Positions 10,041 to 18,743 of a DNA stretch of 64,000 nucleotides are shown here, piece after piece. This stretch comes from AP-15 sp963796155 (GTDB taxonomy: Bacteria; Pseudomonadota; Alphaproteobacteria; ATCC43930; CGMCC-115725), in NCBI GenBank assembly GCA_963796155.1, contig CAWCKT010000055.1:1-64000 (forward strand), in the 5' to 3' direction. The notes under the pieces were generated by a model that worked only from the letters and a program-made list of their open reading frames with translations, searched no databases and was not told the origin of the DNA. The position numbers and the translations under genes are program-made. The stretch's first letter is position 1. Every line of letters begins with the position of its first letter.

Positions 10041-12484
10041 CGGCCTGTTCTTCTCTCAGCGCGCTCGGTGCGGGGCACGAACGACCCCCCGGCGCCCGCC
10101 CTCTCATCGGCGTACCAAGCGCTGTCGAGCCGTGTCTCCGCGGATCTGCGAAGCGCTTGCTTCGCGCCATTGTAGGCCAGGCTCGTGCCAAAATTGGAAA
10201 GCAATACCGCCGCCATCGGGGTGAACCCAAACGCAAATGCGCCGGCCACGCACAACAAATTCGGCACCATTACCGCGTATCGGGCGCGGTCCTTTCGTCG
10301 TCCGCTGTCGCGGGCCAATACGTAGAGCGCCGGCAGCGGGGCGATTGAGGGGGCCATCAGCACAATATCCGAGGGTCCCCACTCCGCTCCGACGCGAGCC
10401 GCTGCGTCGGCTCCGCCGAGGCTGATCGACAAATGCACCTCGCGTACCACCGCAGCATGCGCTGGCTCCTCCCCGACATAGGCTGCAGCAAGCCCTTGTC
10501 GCCGCAGCTCGCGCAAGACCCGTACTTTGTCGTCGTCGCCCATGCCCTCGCCGTACCGGTCGACGCCGAGCGCCTTTGCGAGGGCCGGGGCCGCGCGCTG
10601 CGAGACCAGAAACACGCGCAGACCGTCTCGCTGCAGCCAACGCACTGCATGGGCGGCCTCGAGATAGCCGTTACGGACGAAGCGCGCCTCGGCGACCTCC
10701 AACCCATCCACTTCGACAATCAGCGGCGGCGGGGTTCTTCCAGCAACGACGGGGCGTCCGTGCAGCCGGACGAGGTGATCGCCGAGACCGATCACCACGC
10801 CGTTGTCATCAATCTCGCGTAGTGCTGCCCGTCGGATGACGAGCCCGCGGTCGCGACAGGCGCGGGCGACCGCAGGCCCGCGCTCGTCGCCGAGCCAAAT
10901 TCCGGCGGCAGCCATCGCCGGCAGCAACCGGCTCTCGTCGAGGCGCTTCGTGCGGACCTCTACGACCTCACAGCCGGACTGATGCAACGCCGCGTGCTCA
11001 TCGAGAACAACCCAGGATGTCTTGGCGAGCCGCTCGAAAGCACCATCAGTGCGAATAACGGCGCCATTGCGGATTGCCGACCTGACGTCGCGCACTCTTT
11101 CGAGCGGCATCGCCAGGCCAACCCCTGTCGCATAGTCGGGGCTGAGGATGGTGCCGGCGGTCGTCAGATCGCCGACCATAAGACCGGCACCTGCGGTCAA
11201 CAATGTCGGCACCACCGCCCGGCCCGCGAAATCCTCGGCGTCCGAGTTGAGTGCCTCCGAGCGCCGTTGCGGCACTGTGGTCTCGATCAGTGTTTGCGCA
11301 ATCCGCGCCGCTCTCGTGTCGTCACCGCTGCGGAGCGCCTCAATATCGAGGGTGCCCGCGAGCAGTCTGCTGCCGGCGAATACCTGGTCGCCCGCAATCC
11401 GGCGCACCGGCCCCGGCAATCCCCCAAAAAAGCGTTCATCCAACAGCGCCGCGCCACTGAGTACCCGACCGTCTACTGGGACTTGCTCGCCGGCGACGGC
11501 GCGAACCTGCTGCCCAGCGGCGACTTCCGCCCTGGAGACGGCGCGCACGAGGCGGTCGGCACTCGGCATGTGCGCTTGTCGGGGCAGGGTTGCGATCTCG
11601 TCCACCAAGCCCTGGGTCTCGATCTCGACATCTTGTCGGTAGCGGTATCCCCAGTAGCGGAGAAACCAGGACATCAGGGCCGCGGACAGAAACCGACCGC
11701 TGGCAAGCGTCACCCCGGCGGCACTCGCATGGAGCAGCGGCAGCCCAATCTTGCCCTGTCGCAGCTGATCAACTGCGGCAGCAAAAGTCCCGAGATTGGA
11801 GAGGACGAGCATGCCGGCAGCCACTGGTATCACTGGCGGTAATAGCAAATCGCTCACTGCCGCGGTAGCCAGCCAGAGACCGGCAAACGCAAATCCCACT
11901 TGCTTCGTTGCCGACGTCGAAGGGTTGCTCGGCCGGTTGAGGATTCGTGCCTCGGCAATTCGGATCACCTGCAGTGCGGCAACTAAACTTGGGTCGAAGC
12001 GCACGCGCAGCTCTTCGCCTGCGCTGACTTGAGTCACCCCGGCTACGGCACGCAACGCGCTTTCGACCCGTCGCACGATCACCTGACTGCCTTCCAGTGT
12101 CGGATGGCGGGCCCTCAGCTGCCCGTTCTGAATGTCCAGTTTGGCGAAAATCGAGATGACGCTGGAATGGCGGTAAAGGATGACCGGCTCACCATCGGTC
12201 CAGTACGGCAACGCGGTCTCGCACAGGCCTGCTAAGGGAGCCGCGAGAGCACCGGCAAGACGGGTCAGCAAGATACCCGGATCGCCCTTCGCCAATTGAT
12301 AGTTGACAGTCGCGGTCGCTCGAGCGGGATCCAGCGCCAGTGAGCGCACCTCATCGAATTGCAGGACGCGGCGCGCGAAGCGGCGTGCCAGCCGTTTGCC
12401 GCCCGGCCCAAAGACCCGGTCGTCAGTGATCTCGAAGGTGCCCGGGCCGACCTTCGCGGAGGGACGCGCCGCCCTCGCGGTCAA
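10037..12484 (-). CDS. Degenerate P1B-type ATPase homologue (probable pseudoenzyme)
   Basis: An 815-residue protein collinear with the neighbouring active-looking P-type ATPase: two N-terminal HMA-like ferredoxin folds lacking CxxC (about 17-83 and 130-185), membrane helices, actuator domain, and P/N domains. The catalytic signatures are lost. The TGE loop reads GGL (about 354-356), the DKTGT phosphorylation motif reads DEHAA (495-499), and GDGxND is replaced by VGEEPAHA (670-677). The metal-site CPx position reads SPD (448-450). The aspartate itself is kept. Despite this the frame is open throughout and shares 4 bp overlaps with both neighbours, so it is not simple decay. Likely a non-catalytic partner or regulator of the ATPase at 13515-16250; that role is inference. 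Confidence 0.85.
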   Translation of the reverse strand: MTARAARPSAKVGPGTFEITDDRVFGPGGKRLARRFARRVLQFDEVRSLALDPARATATVNYQLAKGDPGILLTRLAGALAAPLAGLCETALPYWTDGEPVILYRHSSVISIFAKLDIQNGQLRARHPTLEGSQVIVRRVESALRAVAGVTQVSAGEELRVRFDPSLVAALQVIRIAEARILNRPSNPSTSATKQVGFAFAGLWLATAAVSDLLLPPVIPVAAGMLVLSNLGTFAAAVDQLRQGKIGLPLLHASAAGVTLASGRFLSAALMSWFLRYWGYRYRQDVEIETQGLVDEIATLPRQAHMPSADRLVRAVSRAEVAAGQQVRAVAGEQVPVDGRVLSGAALLDERFFGGLPGPVRRIAGDQVFAGSRLLAGTLDIEALRSGDDTRAARIAQTLIETTVPQRRSEALNSDAEDFAGRAVVPTLLTAGAGLMVGDLTTAGTILSPDYATGVGLAMPLERVRDVRSAIRNGAVIRTDGAFERLAKTSWVVLDEHAALHQSGCEVVEVRTKRLDESRLLPAMAAAGIWLGDERGPAVARACRDRGLVIRRAALREIDDNGVVIGLGDHLVRLHGRPVVAGRTPPPLIVEVDGLEVAEARFVRNGYLEAAHAVRWLQRDGLRVFLVSQRAAPALAKALGVDRYGEGMGDDDKVRVLRELRRQGLAAAYVGEEPAHAAVVREVHLSISLGGADAAARVGAEWGPSDIVLMAPSIAPLPALYVLARDSGRRKDRARYAVMVPNLLCVAGAFAFGFTPMAAVLLSNFGTSLAYNGAKQALRRSAETRLDSAWYADERAGAGGSFVPRTERAERRTGR

Positions 12485-12687
12485 GCAAGCGTTGTTCCTG
12501 CGTAAGGTTGAAGTTCACCACTTTCGACCATGCGGACGAGCCCGGCGGTGATCTCCGCATCCTCGCCGTCGAGCACATCCCAGAGATCGTGCAGGCTGCG
12601 CCGGCGCCGCTCAATCTCGTAGACGATATACCCCACAGCAAGCGCGCCAACGAAGATGGAGACGAAATCTGAGAACCTTTCCGGCAT
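12481..12687 (-). CDS. Small single-pass membrane protein
   Basis: A 68-residue protein with one N-terminal membrane helix (FVSIFVGALAVGYIVYEIE, about 8-26) followed by a charged stretch RRRRSL that predicts a cytoplasmic tail. Its stop overlaps the start of the degenerate ATPase gene by 4 bp. No family recognised. Its size, single helix and coupling suggest an ATPase-associated small subunit, comparable in position to regulatory peptides of other pumps; this is inference. Confidence 0.7.
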   Translation of the reverse strand: MPERFSDFVSIFVGALAVGYIVYEIERRRRSLHDLWDVLDGEDAEITAGLVRMVESGELQPYAGTTLA

Positions 12688-12712
12688 GTTTCCTGTCCTC
12701 TGTTTCCCTTGG

Positions 12713-13384
12713 TCAGCCAGCGATCACGCGCGGCTCGTGATGCAGGATTATCTCGATCGCGCCGAAGAACCCCTCGCGAAGAAGCTGGGCGCGTATAACC
12801 GCCTCCAGATCCGCAGATTGGCGGTTTGCGCTCAGAAAGCGAGAAAATGCCTGCAGAGCCAATAGCGCCTGCTCTTCCGTCCGCAGAAGCCCGAGGTGCA
12901 GCCGGAAGCCGTGGAAACCGCCCGTTCCACCTGTGCCCAAGGCATCGAGGTCATGCACGGCTATGATCGGATCCTTTCCCACCAGCAGCGCGCGATGACG
13001 ACGGATGAACGCGATCAACTCTTCCCTGCTCAGGACATAGATTGGGTCGTCCTTCTGCAACTCGCGGAGCAACCCGAAATTCTGGCGCAGAACCCGGTGG
13101 GCCGGCAAATCCCAGCCGGCATCGATGATAAAGATCTGGAACCGCGGCCCAGCGTTTGCGGGTCTTACCGATTCCTCCACATTGGCGGGCGGCTCGATAA
13201 CTGAGGCTTCCTCTTGCCCGGCGTCCTCCTCCAAAGCGGGTGATTGCGTCGGGATCTCACTGCGCCGAGCACCGACAGTCCTCGGCGGTGCCCCGGTATG
13301 GCGCGGCCCGTCAGTTCCGCGCGGCGTACCCAGCTGAACTCTGGGCCGCCGCGGTGCTCCCGACCCTCTTGGAGATCTCGCCAT
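12713..13384 (-). CDS. Unrecognised protein with disordered N-terminus and alpha/beta C-terminal domain
   Basis: A 223-residue protein. Residues 1-90 are rich in Pro, Arg, Gly and Glu and probably disordered; residues about 92-223 look folded, starting FQIFIIDAGWDLPAHRVL and including the segment DPIIAVHDLDALGTGG. There is no signal peptide or membrane helix. The ATG at 13384 has GGGGACC upstream. An upstream frame (13311-13469) overlaps its first 74 bases, so the low-complexity N-terminus might be over-called and translation might begin later. It sits between the two ATPase genes and is presumably part of the same system. Confidence 0.65.
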   Translation of the reverse strand: MARSPRGSGAPRRPRVQLGTPRGTDGPRHTGAPPRTVGARRSEIPTQSPALEEDAGQEEASVIEPPANVEESVRPANAGPRFQIFIIDAGWDLPAHRVLRQNFGLLRELQKDDPIYVLSREELIAFIRRHRALLVGKDPIIAVHDLDALGTGGTGGFHGFRLHLGLLRTEEQALLALQAFSRFLSANRQSADLEAVIRAQLLREGFFGAIEIILHHEPRVIAG

Positions 13385-13469
13385 CAGCAGGTCCCCATAG
13401 TCGATTCACGAATTGTACAATCCGGATGACGGTCCAACCAACGACGGTGATGACGGTTAGCGTTATCAT
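13311..13469 (-). CDS. Possible 52-residue single-pass membrane peptide
   Basis: Starts at ATG 13469 with AGAAGG about six bases upstream. It encodes one hydrophobic segment (MITLTVITVVGWTVIRIVQF) followed by a polar tail and ends at TGA 13311-13313. It lies in the gap between the ATPase gene and the 223-residue protein, overlapping the start of the latter by 74 bases in another frame. The good ribosome-binding site, the position in a tight operon and the membrane helix support it; its small size and overlap keep confidence low. Confidence 0.4.
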   Translation of the reverse strand: MITLTVITVVGWTVIRIVQFVNRLWGPADGEISKRVGSTAAAQSSAGYAARN

Positions 13470-13514
13470 CAACGCCTTCTATTTGCTTCAGTAAACGCGA
13501 AGTACATGGCGCTG

Positions 13515-16250
13515 TCAATCGGCGGGAAGCCCTCGCCGATACGGATGCCGAGCATCGGCGTTGCCGGGTGCTGCAAGGGCCTCCGCCTGCACGACATCGA
13601 CGCCAGCGTCCGCCGTCGGCTCCTGGGCAACGGCGTCGCGCAGCAAGCCGCTCTGCCTCAGCTCCATCTCGAGGATGTGCCGTCGCTCTGCTTCGAGCTG
13701 AGCGACCCGTCGCATCGGCAATAAGGAATTGGCGAGTGCCGCCAACGCTGAGATATTGTTGGTCACCACCGATGCCCCAATGCCGAAGCCCAATGTAAAT
13801 ACACCCCCGATGCAGGCGAGGTTGGGGCAGAGAATCATCAACCAGCTGTTGCGGACATTGCGGTCGAGATCGCGGGCAATATCACGCAGCTCGCACAGCT
13901 TACCGAGGCTCTGCTCCATGAAGACGACATGCGCAGTATCTGTGGCGATCGAGGTCGCGCCGCGCAGCGAAATCGAGACATTGGCCTTCTTCAAGGCGAT
14001 TGCGTCGTTGATGCCGTCACCGACAAAGCACACCTTGCGGCCTTCTCGCTGCAACTTCTCGACGTAATCCGCCTTGTCCGCCGGCAGCACCTGAGCGAAA
14101 TAGCGGTCCATCCCGAGCTCCTCGGCGAGCCTGCGCGTCGGCGCCTCGTGGTCCCCCGAGATGATCGCGATATGCCTGATGTCGCGTTCGCGCAGGCCCT
14201 GGACGATGCCGCGGACCTCGGGCCTAATCGACGCCCGCAGCTCGAGCGCACCGCCGAGCTCGTCGTCGACGGCGACCATCACCATTGTGTGGCCTTCGCG
14301 ATGCACCTCGTGCAGGGCTTCTTCAACCTCTCGAGCCAGCTGGACACCCTCCAGCTCCATAAAGCGTCGGCTGCCGACGCTCACTCGATGCCCGTCGATC
14401 CCAACCGTGATGCCATAGCCGACCTTGTATTGGGTCGTGTCGGTCGGCGGTAGGTGAAGGCCCTGCTCGGCCGCCTTCTGCAGGATTGCCAGCGCCACCG
14501 GATGGTGAAACCGGCGCTCGGCCGCGGCGGCAAGTCGAAAAATCTGAGTCGGCCGAAAACCGTTGGCGGCAATCAATTGCCCGACCTCGGGCCGCTCCCG
14601 CGTCAATGTACCGGTCTTGTCGAAGAGCACTGTATCGACCTGGCACAGCAGATCGAGCGCACGCCCGTCCTTGACCAGGACACCCTTCTGCGCGCAGAGC
14701 GCCAAGGTCGACAGCATCGCCAATGGTGCCGCCATCCGGATGCCGGTTCCGAGGTCGCTGTTGACGACCGCTACCGCGCCCGGTGGGCCCAACGTGGCGA
14801 GCGCGAGCCCACCCAGACCAAGGGTCGGGATCACCGCCTTGTCGGCGAACTGCTCGCCTTTGTGCTGCGAGGCGAGCTTGTAGCCGGCAGTGTCATTCAG
14901 GATCTGGGCGATCCTCGCGGTCGCTGTCTCGCCACCCGATTTTTCGACCGCGACATGCACTTTGCCGGCGACCATGACCGTCGATGCGAAGACGCGATCA
15001 CCGACACCTTTCTCTATAGGCACCAACTCGCCGGTCAGCGCGTGCTGGTCGATCATCGCCAGACCCTCGACGATGATGCCGTCGACCGGCACCATCTCGC
15101 CAGTGTGGACGGCAACAATGTCGCCTTTGTCGAGCCGCTCGAGCGGCATCTCGGCCTCGACGCCGTCCTCGACTAGCCAGACATAGCGCGGCTGCTTGCC
15201 GAACGCCCCCAGCAGCATCTTCTTCGAATTGTCCTCGGTCCGCCGGACCAGGTAGCGGCCGATCGACAGGCACCAGGTGACGATAGCACCCGGGAATACG
15301 TGCAAGGTCGCAAGACAGCCCATGACGAAGACCGAGTCGAGAACGTCGACCCCAAGTCGGCGCTCCTTGAAAATCACCTCGTACGCGCCACGGAAGCTCG
15401 GGATTGCCGTATAGACGAATAACGCTGCCGAGACGGGCAGCAGCGCCGGCATTGCAAACTGGGCGACCGCGGCCAGCGGCAGCGAGGCCGTGCAGATCGC
15501 GAGGTCCAGATCCAGCGGATCGAGCCGGTCGGGATGTTCGGCATTGGTCAGGGCCCCGTCGAGGATCTCGATAATCTGCGCCGGGCCGAGCTGGCGCGGG
15601 TCGTACTCGACCTTGGCCGAGCCGTTGCGCGCGCTGGTCTCGTAGCGGTCGATCCCGAGAACGCTCATCAGCTCACGCTCGATCGCCTCGCACAGGGCGG
15701 CCTTGCGGTAGAGTACCGGATTCTCGAGTTTGATTATGCCGACGCGCTCGCTCGTCACCCGCCAACCGGTCACGCGCCGCGCATAGCGGTAGTAACGGAC
15801 GACGCCATGCCGGTCCCGAGCGGTGATCGCCAGAGGCACCTCGATCTTGTCGGCGCAGCGCGCCAGCGCCGCCATGCGGGGTGCCGCCGACTCAGCTTCG
15901 TCCTCTGCAACGAGCAGCGCCGCCAAATGCTCGAGAACCTGACGCTGGCCGCGCTGCGTTGCGTCGAACTGCAGATCGATGGCCGGCACCGGGGCCGGAG
16001 CGATGACCACACCCTCGATTTCGGGCGCCTGGAAGGAGCGCTCGACAAAGCGGCGGCTCAACCAGCCATCCGGATCCGCGAACAGGCGTGCACTCTTGAT
16101 ACGGATAGTGCCGTCTTCGGGGAACTGAACCTGTACATCGATACCAGAAGCCGTGTCGGTGGCGCCAGCCTCGTGATCCATGATCTCGCCACCCGTACTC
16201 GGCTTCGGCCCTGCGGCTTTGCCGCCGCGACCGTGCTGTCTGGGGGTCAC
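13515..16250 (-). CDS. P1B-like P-type ATPase with intact catalytic motifs but no CPx motif
   Basis: A 911-residue pump-like protein. Actuator TGE is at 406-408, phosphorylation motif DKTGTLT at 544-550, the HP locus of heavy-metal ATPases (FHHP) at 581-584 and GDGINDA at 744-750, so ATP hydrolysis and phosphorylation should work. Two N-terminal HMA-like folds (about 37-115 and 180-235) lack CxxC. The transmembrane CPx motif expected about 45 residues before DKTGT reads NSD (497-499), so the usual Cu/Zn/Cd ligands are absent and the ion is unknown. Start is uncertain: GTG 16250 or ATG 16181 (residue 24), the latter preceded by GGCGAGA. It leads an operon with a degenerate paralogue. Confidence 0.9.
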   Translation of the reverse strand: MTPRQHGRGGKAAGPKPSTGGEIMDHEAGATDTASGIDVQVQFPEDGTIRIKSARLFADPDGWLSRRFVERSFQAPEIEGVVIAPAPVPAIDLQFDATQRGQRQVLEHLAALLVAEDEAESAAPRMAALARCADKIEVPLAITARDRHGVVRYYRYARRVTGWRVTSERVGIIKLENPVLYRKAALCEAIERELMSVLGIDRYETSARNGSAKVEYDPRQLGPAQIIEILDGALTNAEHPDRLDPLDLDLAICTASLPLAAVAQFAMPALLPVSAALFVYTAIPSFRGAYEVIFKERRLGVDVLDSVFVMGCLATLHVFPGAIVTWCLSIGRYLVRRTEDNSKKMLLGAFGKQPRYVWLVEDGVEAEMPLERLDKGDIVAVHTGEMVPVDGIIVEGLAMIDQHALTGELVPIEKGVGDRVFASTVMVAGKVHVAVEKSGGETATARIAQILNDTAGYKLASQHKGEQFADKAVIPTLGLGGLALATLGPPGAVAVVNSDLGTGIRMAAPLAMLSTLALCAQKGVLVKDGRALDLLCQVDTVLFDKTGTLTRERPEVGQLIAANGFRPTQIFRLAAAAERRFHHPVALAILQKAAEQGLHLPPTDTTQYKVGYGITVGIDGHRVSVGSRRFMELEGVQLAREVEEALHEVHREGHTMVMVAVDDELGGALELRASIRPEVRGIVQGLRERDIRHIAIISGDHEAPTRRLAEELGMDRYFAQVLPADKADYVEKLQREGRKVCFVGDGINDAIALKKANVSISLRGATSIATDTAHVVFMEQSLGKLCELRDIARDLDRNVRNSWLMILCPNLACIGGVFTLGFGIGASVVTNNISALAALANSLLPMRRVAQLEAERRHILEMELRQSGLLRDAVAQEPTADAGVDVVQAEALAAPGNADARHPYRRGLPAD

Positions 16251-16264
16251 GCGCTGAGGGTCGC

Positions 16265-16570
16265 TCAGCCGTCGTCCAGCTGGTCTAAAGCCGCCCGACC
16301 GCCGTCACGCATCCCGTGCATGATCGGGTTCTCTTGCGGCAGCGACTGGGCAATAAATACTGCGGCGTAGACCACACCATAGGCCAGGACATACGAGCCG
16401 GAGTAAGTCATGCGCGAGAGCCACTGCATCGCGTCGACCCCGCTCGCCGGCGGTTCCACCTTGGCGGTAGCATCGGAGGCCGGCGTCGAAGCGCCCCGCG
16501 TCGCCGCGGCGACCGATCGCATCGCGCCCTCGTCCGTTCTAGTGGTCTTGGCCGCCGTACTCGCTGCCAT
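16265..16570 (-). CDS. Small membrane protein, first gene of the ATPase operon
   Basis: A 101-residue protein: a long Ala/Thr/Ser-rich N-terminus (about 1-45), one membrane helix (YVLAYGVVYAAVFIAQSLP, about 60-78) and a short polar C-terminus. The stop is 14 bp from the GTG start of the ATPase gene. It is probably the first gene of the operon because the next 400 bp upstream contain no minus-strand gene. No family recognised. Confidence 0.65.
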   Translation of the reverse strand: MAASTAAKTTRTDEGAMRSVAAATRGASTPASDATAKVEPPASGVDAMQWLSRMTYSGSYVLAYGVVYAAVFIAQSLPQENPIMHGMRDGGRAALDQLDDG

Positions 16571-16983
16571 TCTGACAATTCCCTATGCCGCCTCGAAGCA
16601 ACGCCGCTCAAACTAACACGGATTTCCACAAACCAGCAAGCCGACCACGAGTTGTGCGCCGGCGATCTTCGGGGGCTCTCGGATGCGCAGTAGGGGCTTC
16701 GCGGCGTAGGTGAAGATACATCCGAGAAAAGCCTCGCTTCGCATGGTGAGCACTGCGGCAGAGCGGGGTCAAAAACAGCCGAATATTAGAGGTCAACCGC
16801 AGCCTTCGAAGATCGGTAACGTAATAGGTCCCCGTCGCCATCGCCGGACTCGCCGATTGGATCCGCCGCCTCGACGCGGCTCGAGCTGTCGCCGGTGTTC
16901 ATGGGCGCCGTCGTCCTGGCGCTGCTGATTGGCGTCTATCTGCTGTTCGCACTGGCCTACTGCTTCGAGACCCCGCCTACGCC
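16571..16983. other. Intergenic region upstream of the ATPase operon
   Basis: About 410 bp between the ATPase operon, transcribed leftward, and the 3' end of the SDR gene. It should carry the operon promoter, but I could not pick convincing -35/-10 boxes. Near 16895-16972 the plus strand encodes one hydrophobic segment (MGAVVLALLIGVYLLFALAY), reminiscent of KdpF-like peptides, but without its own stop before it runs antisense into the SDR gene, so I do not call a gene. Confidence 0.4.
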
Positions 16984-17742
16984 TCAGAGATGCCGGCCGG
17001 CGTCGACGGCGACGATCGATCCCGTGGTGTGCGTCAAATGGGTGATCGAGGCCATCACGGCCAACGCCACGTCGTGCGCTTCGATCGCGCGTTTAAGCGG
17101 CGTTGCCAGCGCCGCCCGAGCCATCATGTCCTCGGTGCGGCCGGGGACGAAGCCGGTGTGGACCATGCCGGGTGCCACGATAACGACGCGGATCTCGGGG
17201 CCGAGCACGCGAGCGAGAGCCATGCTCATCGTGTTGAGTGCCGCCTTCGAGGCGCCGTAGATGATGCTGCTGCCGGTGCCGTTCTGCGCGGCGCCCGAGG
17301 AGATGTTGACAATCACCCCGTCGCCCGAAGCGCGCAGCAGCGGGACAAAGGCGCGGATCATCGCGAACGGCCCGCGTACATTGGCGGTCAGCACCGCATC
17401 GATCAGATCGTCGTCGAGCGCTTCGAGGTCGCTGTGCGCGACCATCCGGGTGAAGCCGGCGGAATTCACCAGGATGTCGGCGCGGCCGAACCCCTCCTCG
17501 ACCGCTGCAGCGACCTTGCGGATCTGGGCGCTGTCCTCCATCGGCAGGTACATCGCCTGGTGACCGCCGCCGGGCAACTCGGCGATCAGCGCAGCGGCGC
17601 GGTCGGCTCCCTTGTTGTAGCCGACGACCACCTGCGCCCCGGCGCCGGCGAGCAGCCGCACGCTCGCGGCACCGATCCCGCCGCTGCCGCCGGTCACCAC
17701 CGCGACCTTGCCGGCAAGCGAAAAGGGGTTGTCGGTTGTCAT
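16984..17742 (-). CDS. Short-chain dehydrogenase/reductase (SDR)
   Basis: A 252-residue classical SDR. The cofactor motif TGGSGGIG is near residues 18-25, NSAG marks the end of strand 4, and the catalytic set S-x12-YGASK is present. The length is typical. It is an NAD(P)-dependent oxidoreductase of the FabG-like group acting in the cytoplasm; the substrate cannot be read. ATG 17742 is chosen over the adjacent GTG at 17745; GAGG lies about nine bases upstream. It precedes no other gene closely and lies 28 bp downstream of the hydrolase gene on the same strand, so the two may be co-transcribed. Confidence 0.9.
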   Translation of the reverse strand: MTTDNPFSLAGKVAVVTGGSGGIGAASVRLLAGAGAQVVVGYNKGADRAAALIAELPGGGHQAMYLPMEDSAQIRKVAAAVEEGFGRADILVNSAGFTRMVAHSDLEALDDDLIDAVLTANVRGPFAMIRAFVPLLRASGDGVIVNISSGAAQNGTGSSIIYGASKAALNTMSMALARVLGPEIRVVIVAPGMVHTGFVPGRTEDMMARAALATPLKRAIEAHDVALAVMASITHLTHTTGSIVAVDAGRHL

Positions 17743-17770
17743 CACGAAAACCTCGTCGAATGTCTGAAGA

Positions 17771-18697
17771 TCAGGACCCGGCTATTTCCGCAAGGATCGG
17801 GTTGAAGCGCTCGGCCGCTTCGTAGGCGACCCAGTGGCCAGCGCCGGGGATGATCTCGAAGCGCAAGCCGGGCTGGATTTCATCGAGCACGCGCTTGCGC
17901 TCGTCGAGATAGGGATAGGCGCCAGCGTCACGCCCACCCCAGATGCCCGACAGCTGCGCCGTCACGCGCGGCAAAGCCTGGATCAGCGTATCGGTGCGCG
18001 AAAAGCGCCGGCTCCTGACCCGGCCGCGTGGCGCGTTCGTGTATTGGATGTAGACGGCAAGGTCGTCGATCTTGTCCTTGTCGGCGATCATCAGCACGCC
18101 GACATTGTACCTGGCGATGGCGAGCAGCTCCTCGACGGTCCCGCCGGGCTTCTGACGCTCGAGCTCGGTCGGCTGGCGCGGCAGGCCGAGCCCGTTCGAA
18201 CCGACGATCGTGAAGCCGCGCACCTGCTCGCCCAGCAATGCCGCGACATGGCCGCCGAGCACCCCGCCGAACGAGAAACCGGTGAGATGAAAGCAATCCC
18301 CATTCGGCAATATGGTCGCCAACCCGTTGGCGAGGATCCGGGCCAGCCCTACGGCGGTGTGCGGCTCGGGCGGCGTCGCCGACTCGCCGAGGCCCGGCAG
18401 GTCGGGCGCGATCACGGTAAACTCGCGCGCCAGGACGAGAACGTTGCGGATCCAATGCGTCCACGAGCCGTAGCCGCCGTGCAGCAGGACCAGCGGCGGG
18501 CCGCTGCCCCACACCCGCCACACCATGCTGCCCCCGCCGCACGGCGTCTCGATGCGCTGCGCCTCGGCGGCGACGCCTTCGACGAACGCCACGGTCTTTT
18601 CGCTGATCGGAGCCACCGCTCTCCTCGCTGATGTCGCCACAGGCTGATAGCCGGTTTCGCGCCGGTCGCCTAGCCTTGGATCACGTGGGGCTCTCAC
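17771..18697 (-). CDS. Alpha/beta-hydrolase fold protein
   Basis: Up to 308 residues. The fold signatures are clear: oxyanion-strand motif LVLLHGGYGSWTHW, DLPGLGESATPP, nucleophile elbow GFSFGG and a C-terminal GAGHW with the catalytic histidine. The first 30 residues are basic and poorly conserved in character, so translation may begin later, for example near VAFVEGVAAEAQ. The substrate is unknown; esters or ring-cleavage products are typical. The downstream SDR on the same strand suggests a small catabolic or detoxifying unit. Confidence 0.88.
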   Translation of the reverse strand: MRAPRDPRLGDRRETGYQPVATSARRAVAPISEKTVAFVEGVAAEAQRIETPCGGGSMVWRVWGSGPPLVLLHGGYGSWTHWIRNVLVLAREFTVIAPDLPGLGESATPPEPHTAVGLARILANGLATILPNGDCFHLTGFSFGGVLGGHVAALLGEQVRGFTIVGSNGLGLPRQPTELERQKPGGTVEELLAIARYNVGVLMIADKDKIDDLAVYIQYTNAPRGRVRSRRFSRTDTLIQALPRVTAQLSGIWGGRDAGAYPYLDERKRVLDEIQPGLRFEIIPGAGHWVAYEAAERFNPILAEIAGS

Positions 18698-18743
18698 CTG
18701 CGGGCGATAGCGTTACTATATCAGCGGGAGCGGGGAGGCGCGC

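Noticed and set aside
16895..17260. Plus-strand frame with a KdpF-like hydrophobic segment
   Set aside because: Only about 25 residues are membrane-like; the rest is antisense to the SDR gene and there is no ribosome-binding site or K-ATPase gene nearby.
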